From a virus, in the IMG/VR virus record IMGVR_UViG_3300045131_000175, positions 1-27,821 of that record: a stretch of DNA of 27,821 nucleotides; one strand, 5' to 3'. Under the pieces are notes generated by a model. The model was not told the origin of the DNA. It made no database searches and saw only the letters and a program-made list of their open reading frames with translations. Shown in pieces: positions 19,442 to 26,522 of the stretch. Every line of letters begins with the position of its first letter. Position 1 is the first letter of the stretch. The translations under genes and the position numbers were made by a program.

Positions 19442-20668
19442 ATGAAAATACAAATTACCCAACGCAACGTAACGGATTTGATTCCTTACGCAAGAAACAG
19501 CCGAACTCACAGCGACGAGCAGGTGGCTCAAATAGCCGCCAGTATTAAAGAGTTCGGCTGGACTAATCCCATTCTGGTGGACGCCGACGGCAGCATCATT
19601 GCTGGCCACGGAAGGCTGCTAGCGGCCAGAAAGCTGGGGTATGACGAAGTGCCGACCATTGAGTTGGGGCATCTAACACCGGCGCAAAAAAAGGCTTACG
19701 TCATAGCTGACAACCAACTGGCGCTAAATGCTGGCTGGGATACTGAGCTATTGATGTTAGAGTTACAAGAATTGCAAGATTGCGACTTTGACCTAGACCT
19801 GCTGGGCTTTGACCCGAAAGAGCTAGACAAGTTATTGGAGCCGGAGCAGGTCGAAGGCTTGACCGATGAGGATGCGGTTCCCGACGCACCGGATGAGCCT
19901 AAGACCCGCTTGGGGGATATCTATCAGCTTGGCGGCCATCGGTTGATGTGTGGGGATAGCACGAGTATTGACGATGCTGAAAAACTAATGGGTGGATTAT
20001 TGGCTGATTTAGTCTTTACTGACCCACCATACAATGTTGATTATTCAGGTAGGGGCGCAAACAATTTAGGCACTATCAAAAATGACAATATGTCAGACAA
20101 CGATTTTGAGCAATTTTGTCGGGATGTATTTACAACATATAGCGCAATAATGAAACCTTTGGCGTGTATTTATGTATGTCATCCCGACAGTGCATCAGCG
20201 CCAAAAATTGCGTTTGAAAAAACTTTTGCAGAGCAATTTAAGAAATCTTCCACAATTATATGGATGAAGCAATCAGCAGGTATGGGATGGCAAGACTATA
20301 GAGCGCAACACGAGCCTATTCTTTACGGATGGAAAGAAGGTAAAGGCAGCCATTTTAATGCTGGGGATAGAACTAAAACATCTATATGGAAAATTGGTCG
20401 AGATGCTCAAAGCAGCTATGTTCATCCAACGCAAAAACCAGTTTGTCTGCCAGAAGAAGCAATTATGAATAGCAGTAAAGGCTCTGATTGCGTTGTTGAT
20501 TTATTTGGCGGAAGCGGCTCCACCTTAATTGCTTGCGAAAAGACTGGCAGAATAAATAGAAGCATGGAACTAGACCCAAAATACTGCGACGTTATAGTCA
20601 AGCGCTGGGAAGACTTCACCGGAAAGAAGGCTGTTTTGGAGGGTCAGCATGAACTTGAAAACGCTTGA
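19442..20668 (+). CDS. ParB-domain / DNA (N4 or N6) methyltransferase fusion
   Basis: The 408-aa protein joins two domains. Residues 1-110 are a ParB/Srx-like domain (LIPYARNSRTHSDEQVAQIA, then GWTNPILVD and IIAGHGRLLAARKLG). Residues about 150-400 are a beta-class amino-methyltransferase: the catalytic DPPYNVDY (194-201) comes first and the AdoMet-binding DLFGGSGSTLIACEKTG block (353-369) near the end. The product would methylate adenine N6 or cytosine N4 on phage DNA, with the ParB part perhaps guiding it on DNA. No ribosome site is seen, and a promoter lies right at the ATG. It overlaps the small terminase gene by 20 bases, so modification may be tied to packaging. The recognition sequence is unknown. 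Confidence 0.93.
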   Translation: MKIQITQRNVTDLIPYARNSRTHSDEQVAQIAASIKEFGWTNPILVDADGSIIAGHGRLLAARKLGYDEVPTIELGHLTPAQKKAYVIADNQLALNAGWDTELLMLELQELQDCDFDLDLLGFDPKELDKLLEPEQVEGLTDEDAVPDAPDEPKTRLGDIYQLGGHRLMCGDSTSIDDAEKLMGGLLADLVFTDPPYNVDYSGRGANNLGTIKNDNMSDNDFEQFCRDVFTTYSAIMKPLACIYVCHPDSASAPKIAFEKTFAEQFKKSSTIIWMKQSAGMGWQDYRAQHEPILYGWKEGKGSHFNAGDRTKTSIWKIGRDAQSSYVHPTQKPVCLPEEAIMNSSKGSDCVVDLFGGSGSTLIACEKTGRINRSMELDPKYCDVIVKRWEDFTGKKAVLEGQHELENA

Positions 20669-21278
20669 TTACACGCCAACGCCGGAGCATAGGCGGTTAG
20701 TTGAATCGACCAGCGGCGTTGGTCTGCCTTACAACGAGATTGCGTCGTTGATTGGTATCGACGAAGAAGCGCTATTGCATCATTACTCGCATGAGATAGA
20801 GATAGGCCAAGCAAAGGCCAATGCGCAGATTGCAAAAACAATCTACAACAAGGCGCAGGAAGGTGATGCAACGTCGCTAAAGATTTGGTCGGATAACCAA
20901 GAAAAAATGAAGCGGGGGCGGGGTCGCCCCAAAGGGTCGTTTAAAACCCCAATGCATCATTTGGCTGAAAATATAACGCCAGGGTCAATTCAGAAAAGCG
21001 ACAACCAGAAACTAAAAGAGTTGAAAAAAATCCTTTTAGATAACGCTGGGACGAATGTTGTAACAAAAGCAATAGAAATAGCGTTAAACGATAACCACCC
21101 ATCGCAAGCCGCCATGATTAAGTTGTGCATGGATAGGATGCTGCCGGTATCGATGTTTGAGAAAGAGCGCAATGTGCGAAGCGCGGTCTCGATTACCATC
21201 ACAGGCATTGGTGAGGTAAAGCATAGCGAGGAAACTATTATTGATGCAGACACGGACATGATTAATGAGCGACCTTAA
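20649..21278 (+). CDS. Terminase small subunit with AT-hook-like motif
   Basis: The 209-aa protein has GGAGGG before its ATG. Residues about 15-80 (RRLVESTSGVGLPYNEIASL, IGIDEEALLHHYSHEIEIGQ, AKANAQIAKTIYNKAQEGDA) have the helix-turn-helix plus helical-pair layout of phage small terminases. A basic GRGRPKGSF segment (residues about 90-98) is an AT-hook-like DNA-binding motif. The C-terminal half is helical (KKILLDNAGTNVVTKAIEIA, MIKLCMDRMLPVSMFEKERN). Small terminases bind the packaging site and pass the DNA to the large subunit. The location directly before the large subunit supports the call. Its 3' end overlaps that gene by 14 bases. Confidence 0.82.
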   Translation: MNLKTLDYTPTPEHRRLVESTSGVGLPYNEIASLIGIDEEALLHHYSHEIEIGQAKANAQIAKTIYNKAQEGDATSLKIWSDNQEKMKRGRGRPKGSFKTPMHHLAENITPGSIQKSDNQKLKELKKILLDNAGTNVVTKAIEIALNDNHPSQAAMIKLCMDRMLPVSMFEKERNVRSAVSITITGIGEVKHSEETIIDADTDMINERP

Positions 21279-22539
21279 TTTTAAATTGCTTCCTTGGCAA
21301 CAAGAGGTATTTGCTGATTCAACGCGATTTAAAGTGATTGCCGCAGGGCGGCGCTGTGGAAAATCTAGGCTGGCAGCTACGGCGTTATTGATTGAAGGGT
21401 TGAAGTGTCCTATTGGCTCGGCGGTGCTGTACGTCGCCCCCACTAACGGGCAAGCTCGCCAGATTATCTGGAACGTATTAATGGAGCTGGGGCGGGACAT
21501 TATTTCTAACAGCCACATCAATAACCAAGACATCACTTTAATCAATGGAGCGGTCATCTACGTTCGGGGTGCCGACCGACCCGATACCTTGCGCGGTGTG
21601 TCCTTGACCTACGCCGTGCTGGACGAAGTGGCTGACATTAAGCCGGAAACGTGGGAGCAGGTTGTACGCGCATCCTTGTCCGACAAGAAGGGTCGCGCCA
21701 TGTTCATTGGTACGCCCAAAGGAAGAAATTGGTTCTATGACTTGTACAACTTAGGCGACGTTGACAAAGACGATAAGAACTATGACGCCGATTGGAAGAG
21801 CTGGCACTTCACCACCAAAGACAACCCGCTAATTGACCCAGAAGAAATTGAGTCGGCCAAGAAGACGCTTTCCTCTTTTGCGTTTAAGCAGGAATACATG
21901 GCGTCGTTCTCCAACGCTGGCTCGGACATATTCAAGGAAGATTGGATCAAGTACGGCGAGGAGCCGACGCAAGGTAGTTACTTTGTGGCGGTGGACTTGG
22001 CCGGATTTGAAGAAGTGGCACGACAAGCAGCTAATTCTAAAAAGCGCCTAGATGAGTCAGCCATTGCGGTAGTCAAAGTGACTGACGAGGGCAAATGGTG
22101 GATTAAGAAGATAGAACATGGCCGGTGGGATATTCGGGAGACGGCGGCCAAGATACTGATGGCCATGCGCGACTACCGACCGCTGTCGATTGGAATTGAG
22201 CGCGGGGCGCTAAAAAACGCTGTTTTGCCGTATTTGAGTGACTTAATGCGCAAGAATAATGTATATTCGCACATAGTTGACCTAACGCACGGCAACCGGA
22301 AAAAGACTGACCGAATTATTTGGAGTCTCCAAGGGCGTTTTGAGCATGGCAGGATTGTGCTTAACTCAGACGAGGATTGGGATATATTCCTAGACCAGCT
22401 TCTCATGTTCCCTGCACAGGGGGTACACGATGATTTGCCTGACGCCTTGTCCTATATAGACCAATTGGCCGTGACATCCTATATGCAAGAGGATGAATCC
22501 GATGATTGGGAACCGGTGGACATTATTTCGGGTGTATAA
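21265..22539 (+). CDS. terL: Terminase large subunit
   Basis: The 424-aa protein has a Walker A variant AAGRRCGKSR (26-35), Walker B LTYAVLDEVAD (D120, E121), the coupling-type GTPKGRNWFYDLYN, and a C-terminal RNase H-like nuclease beginning FVAVDLAGFEE (D244), with later acidic positions in SIGIERGALKN and HDDLPDALSYI. It pumps DNA into the capsid and cuts it. It sits between the small terminase and the portal, the standard order. The ATG lacks a strong ribosome site and overlaps the small subunit, so coupling is likely. The sequence is of the compact, headful-like podovirus type. Confidence 0.95.
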   Translation: MSDLNFKLLPWQQEVFADSTRFKVIAAGRRCGKSRLAATALLIEGLKCPIGSAVLYVAPTNGQARQIIWNVLMELGRDIISNSHINNQDITLINGAVIYVRGADRPDTLRGVSLTYAVLDEVADIKPETWEQVVRASLSDKKGRAMFIGTPKGRNWFYDLYNLGDVDKDDKNYDADWKSWHFTTKDNPLIDPEEIESAKKTLSSFAFKQEYMASFSNAGSDIFKEDWIKYGEEPTQGSYFVAVDLAGFEEVARQAANSKKRLDESAIAVVKVTDEGKWWIKKIEHGRWDIRETAAKILMAMRDYRPLSIGIERGALKNAVLPYLSDLMRKNNVYSHIVDLTHGNRKKTDRIIWSLQGRFEHGRIVLNSDEDWDIFLDQLLMFPAQGVHDDLPDALSYIDQLAVTSYMQEDESDDWEPVDIISGV

Positions 22540-24570
22540 ATGGATCAAAATGAATTCGATCAACCCACAGAGAATGACAAAGAACTAGTCAGCTTCGTGG
22601 TGGAGCATTGCGATCGTTGGAGAACGTACCGCGATATTAACTTCCTCCCGCAATGGGAAGAATACGAGCGCATCTTCCGTGGCCAATGGGCCTCCGAAGA
22701 CAAGACAAGAGAGTCAGAGCGCTCACGCATCGTCACCCCTGCAACACAGCAAGCCGTTGAAACTCGCCACGCTGAGATTATTGAGGCGATCTTTGGTTCT
22801 GGCGAATTCTTTGACATCAAAGACGATTTGCGCGATGTCAATGGCGACCCAATGGATGTCGAGTTCTTAAAGCTCCAGATGATGGAAGACTTTAAGCGCG
22901 ACAAGTTGAGGAAACACGTCGATCAAGTGGTTCTGTTGGCTGAGATTTACGGCACCGGTATCGCCGAGATCACAACGTCAATGGAAAAGGAATTGGTTCC
23001 TGCGACCATGCCAATGCCAGGCCAAGAGCAAGCAGCGATTGGTACGGTTGAGAAGATGCGCGTATCGGTTAAGCCCATGCCGATCAACCCTAAGAATTTC
23101 CTATGGGATCCAAACGGCACGACCGTTGAGGATTGCATGGGTGTGGCCATCGAGAAGTACGTATCGATCCACAAGGTGGTGCGTGGTATCGAGCGCGGTA
23201 TCTACCGCAAGGTCAACATCACCCCGACATACGAAGACACCGACTTAGAGCCAACCCAAGAGATTAGCCAGTATCAAGATGAAAAAGTCTTACTGCTAAC
23301 TTACTACGGTCTGGTGCCAAGAGAGTACCTGCAAAAGATTGAAGACGAAGACATCGTCGAGCTGTTCCCTGACGATTCAGCGGCTGAAGACTATCAAGAC
23401 ATGGTCGAAGCGATCATCGTGATTGCGAACGACGGCCTATTATTGAAGGCTGAAGAAAGTCCGTACATGATGAAGGATCGTCCTGTACTGACCTATCAGG
23501 CCGACACGGTGCCCAATAGATTGCCAGGCCGTGGGACGATCGAAAAAGCCTACAACATGCAGAAGTCCATTGATGCGCAAGTGCGCACTCACTTGGACTC
23601 ACTGGCACTGACCGCCTCACCTATGATGGCGGTTGATGCTACCCGCTTGCCGAGGGGTGCGAAGCTGACAATCATGCCAGGCAAAGCAATCTACACCAAC
23701 GGCAACCCGAATGAGATTTTGTATCCGTTCAAGTTTGGCCAAACAGATGGTTCTAGCATCACAACAGCCGAGAAATTCCAGCAAATGCTGCTGCAAGCGA
23801 CCGGCACGTTAGATTCTAACGGCATGGTGTCAGCGGTGGGGCGCGATGCGGCTGGTACGGGCATGTCGATGGCGGTGGCCTCGATTATCAAGAAGTACAA
23901 GCGCACACTGGTGAATTTCCAAGAAGACTTTTTGATTCCGTTCATCAATAAAGCAGCGTACCGCTTTATGCAGTTCGATCCAGAGCGCTATCCGTCGGTC
24001 GATATGGTCTTCATTCCGACAGCAACGCTAGGTATTATTGCGCGTGAGTACGAACAGGCTCAATTTATCAGTTTGTTGCAGACCCTTGGCCCTGATACGC
24101 CGGTCTTGCCGATCATATTGAAAGGCATTGTCGCCAATAGTTCGCTCTCTAACCGTGCTGAACTGATGGCGCGCTTGGATTCAATGGGTCAAGTTGATCC
24201 TGAAGCCCAGCAAAAGCAGATGGTTCAAGAACAGTTGGCCTTGCAAGCAGCACAAGCGCAGATTGCAGTCAATACGACTCAAGCCGAGCAAAATCGTGCT
24301 GAAGCAACCAAGATTATGATCGACACCAAGCTGAAACCTTTGGAAGTACAAGCCAAAATTCAGCAAGGATTGACGGCTAACCTGCCCAATCAGGCTGACA
24401 TGGCCTCCAGAGAGTTTGACAAGCGCGTCAAGGTCGCTGAATTGATGCTGAAAGAAGCCGACATCAAGAATAAGTCCAAGATTGTCGAGCTGCAAATGTC
24501 AAAAGCCAAGGATAATGTCGTCGGCGCTGAAAATGACTTCCTTGAAGAACTGCAAAAGGGAATGCAATAA
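22540..24570 (+). CDS. Portal protein
   Basis: The 676-aa protein begins at the base after the terminase stop. The N-terminal part has WRTYRDINFLPQWEEYERIF and RSRIVTPATQQAVETRHAEI, typical of podovirus portals of the P22-like size class. The middle is a mixed alpha/beta clip and stem region (YSIDAQVRTHLDSLALTASP-like helix). The C-terminal 140 residues are a long Gln/Ala-rich helix (LALQAAQAQIAVNTTQAEQN) such as forms the P22 portal barrel. The dodecameric ring would be the DNA gate and terminase docking site. Length and position support the call. The TAA shares its last A with the next ATG (TAATG). Confidence 0.9.
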   Translation: MDQNEFDQPTENDKELVSFVVEHCDRWRTYRDINFLPQWEEYERIFRGQWASEDKTRESERSRIVTPATQQAVETRHAEIIEAIFGSGEFFDIKDDLRDVNGDPMDVEFLKLQMMEDFKRDKLRKHVDQVVLLAEIYGTGIAEITTSMEKELVPATMPMPGQEQAAIGTVEKMRVSVKPMPINPKNFLWDPNGTTVEDCMGVAIEKYVSIHKVVRGIERGIYRKVNITPTYEDTDLEPTQEISQYQDEKVLLLTYYGLVPREYLQKIEDEDIVELFPDDSAAEDYQDMVEAIIVIANDGLLLKAEESPYMMKDRPVLTYQADTVPNRLPGRGTIEKAYNMQKSIDAQVRTHLDSLALTASPMMAVDATRLPRGAKLTIMPGKAIYTNGNPNEILYPFKFGQTDGSSITTAEKFQQMLLQATGTLDSNGMVSAVGRDAAGTGMSMAVASIIKKYKRTLVNFQEDFLIPFINKAAYRFMQFDPERYPSVDMVFIPTATLGIIAREYEQAQFISLLQTLGPDTPVLPIILKGIVANSSLSNRAELMARLDSMGQVDPEAQQKQMVQEQLALQAAQAQIAVNTTQAEQNRAEATKIMIDTKLKPLEVQAKIQQGLTANLPNQADMASREFDKRVKVAELMLKEADIKNKSKIVELQMSKAKDNVVGAENDFLEELQKGMQ

Positions 24571-25721
24571 TGGATATTGACAAGCTATTCGACGTAGATC
24601 AGGTTCCCGACAGTCTTTTTGACTCTGTAAACAATACGGTGTCAGAAGCTCGGGCAATGCAGAAGAAAAAAGCCGCAGAAAACGCACAAGCGGTCATTCA
24701 AGCACTTCAGAAAATGAAGGGCGACCTAGAAGGCAAGTACGACAGCGTTTATTCGATGCTGGAGTCCCGCATTGCCAACATTCAAGACGGTCGCGATGGT
24801 ATTGACGGACGTGATGGGGTTAACGGTCGTGACGGTAAGAATGGCAAAGACGGTCTAGCTGGCCGTGATGGCCGCGATGGTGTGGATGGTATCAATGGTT
24901 TGGACGGTGCTGACGGTATATCAATTGCTGATATACGTCTGGACTTCGACAACAGCCTAGTCATCACCTTATCCAATGGCCGTGAGATCAATGCGGGTGA
25001 AATACTACCGCCGGACATTACTGATCGCCTAAAAATCATCATCAACCAAGGCGCAAGCGGTGCTGGTGGGGGTGGGGCAAGTCTGCCAGACCAAACAGGC
25101 AACAGCGGCAAGTTCTTAACCACCGACGGCACAGATGCGTCGTGGGGCACTCCTGCTGGCTCTGGTGATGTGGTTGGCCCAGCATCTTCAGTTGATTCTG
25201 AACTTGTACTGTTTAATAGCACTACTGGCAAACTAATTAAACGTGCAACGCTAACCGGCCTTGTTAAAGCAACGTCTGGCGTAGCAAGTGCTGCAACGGC
25301 TGGCACTGATTTTGTTGCGCCAGGTGGCGCTTTAGGTACGCCAAGCAGCGGTACATTAACTAACGCAACTGGTTTGCCTTTATCTACCGGTGTGACAGGT
25401 ACTTTGCCAGTGGTTAATGGCGGTACAGGTCAAACGACATTTACCGATGGCCAACTGTTAATTGGTAACTCCACCGGCAACACGCTAACCAAAGCAACGC
25501 TAACGGCTGGCACAAACATATCGATTACAAATGCTGCCGGAGCTATTACAATTGCGGCATCGGGCGGTGGTTCTTCTAATATTTTGGAAAACGATCAGAT
25601 AATCGCCTCCAATTACACTATATCATCGGCCAAAAACGGCCTATCAGTTGGCCCTGTTACTGTAAATACTGGGATAGCGGTAACGGTGGGTACTGGTCAA
25701 AAATGGTTAGTTCTTAATTAA
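24570..25721 (+). CDS. Collagen-like tail fibre / head decoration protein
   Basis: The 383-aa protein starts with a charged coiled coil (residues 1-70), then about 14 Gly-X-Y triplets (GRDGIDGRDGVNGRDGKN and on, residues about 72-115), rich in Asp and Arg/Lys with no proline. A short beta domain follows (SIADIRLDFDNSLVITLSNG), then a Gly-rich hinge (GASGAGGGGAS) and a fibre-type repeat domain (GDVVGPASSVDSELVLFNS, LGTPSSGTLTNATGLP). The order suggests a trimeric rod: coiled coil, collagen triple helix, beta shaft. It is coupled to the portal gene (TAATG). The segment around residues 195-250 recurs in the next protein. A head fibre is as possible as a tail fibre. Confidence 0.75.
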   Translation: MDIDKLFDVDQVPDSLFDSVNNTVSEARAMQKKKAAENAQAVIQALQKMKGDLEGKYDSVYSMLESRIANIQDGRDGIDGRDGVNGRDGKNGKDGLAGRDGRDGVDGINGLDGADGISIADIRLDFDNSLVITLSNGREINAGEILPPDITDRLKIIINQGASGAGGGGASLPDQTGNSGKFLTTDGTDASWGTPAGSGDVVGPASSVDSELVLFNSTTGKLIKRATLTGLVKATSGVASAATAGTDFVAPGGALGTPSSGTLTNATGLPLSTGVTGTLPVVNGGTGQTTFTDGQLLIGNSTGNTLTKATLTAGTNISITNAAGAITIAASGGGSSNILENDQIIASNYTISSAKNGLSVGPVTVNTGIAVTVGTGQKWLVLN

Positions 25722-25730
25722 GGAATCAAC

Positions 25731-26522
25731 ATGAGTAATTTAAAAATTCAAGGAAATGCGAGCGGAACAGGAACCACCACTCTGCAATCTGGAAACACTA
25801 ACAGCAATCTGACGCTTGCACTTCCGATCGCTGACGGAACAGCCAACCAGGCACTGGTTACAGACGGTGCGGGGGTTTTGTCGTTTGCCTCTACCGGCTC
25901 TGGTGATGTTGTCGGCCCATCTTCTTCGGTTGATTCTGAGTTGGCGCTCTTTGATAGCACGACCGGTAAACTAATCAAACGTGCGTCACTGACAGGTTTA
26001 GTTAAAGCGACATCAGGCGTGGCGTCTGCCGCTACATCTGGTACAGACTATCTAGCACCGCCAAGTGGTACGGCAATATTAAAAGCTAATAGTGGTGGCG
26101 CATTAGCAAATGCCACGGCTGGAACAGATTATGTTGCACCTAGTGGCGCATTAGGCACACCAAGTTCAGGCACATTAACTAACTGTACGGTTGATGGCAC
26201 TAACCCTATTGGCTACCGTGATTTACCTGCGGTTGGTACTAAGACAAGCTCTTACACGTTAGCTGTAGGTGACGTAGGCAAGTATGTACAAGTAGGTACA
26301 AGTGGCTCTATAACGATACCTGATGCGACATTTGCTGAAGGTGACGCAATCTCTATCTTCAACAATACGAGTGGCAACATTACGATTACCTGCACAATTA
26401 CTACAGCTTACATTGCTGGTACTGATGCTGATAAGGCTACGGTAACTCTGGCAACTCGCGGCATTGCTACGGTGTTGTTTATTAGCGGAACGGTCTGTGC
26501 TATTACAGGAAACGTGTCATGA
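25731..26522 (+). CDS. Fibre protein paralogous to the preceding gene product
   Basis: The 263-aa protein follows a TAAGGA ribosome site. It opens with MSNLKIQGNASGTGTTTLQS and contains the block GDVVGPSSSVDSELALFDS, then TTGKLIKRASLTGLVKATSG and VASAATSGTDYLAP, nearly the same as in the previous product. LGTPSSGTLTNCT also recurs. The C-terminal part (SITIPDATFAEGDAISIFNN, TSGNITITCTITTAYI) is a beta-rich head domain seen in other phage fibres. The shared block may serve as a joint so that both assemble together or exchange. The stop overlaps the next ATG (ATGA). Confidence 0.7.
   Translation: MSNLKIQGNASGTGTTTLQSGNTNSNLTLALPIADGTANQALVTDGAGVLSFASTGSGDVVGPSSSVDSELALFDSTTGKLIKRASLTGLVKATSGVASAATSGTDYLAPPSGTAILKANSGGALANATAGTDYVAPSGALGTPSSGTLTNCTVDGTNPIGYRDLPAVGTKTSSYTLAVGDVGKYVQVGTSGSITIPDATFAEGDAISIFNNTSGNITITCTITTAYIAGTDADKATVTLATRGIATVLFISGTVCAITGNVS

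Noticed and set aside
19036-19467. Leftward open frames across the 19.0-19.5 kb region
   Set aside because: They are low-complexity Phe/Ser/Lys-rich translations of purine/pyrimidine tracts, and one runs into the methyltransferase gene on the opposite strand.
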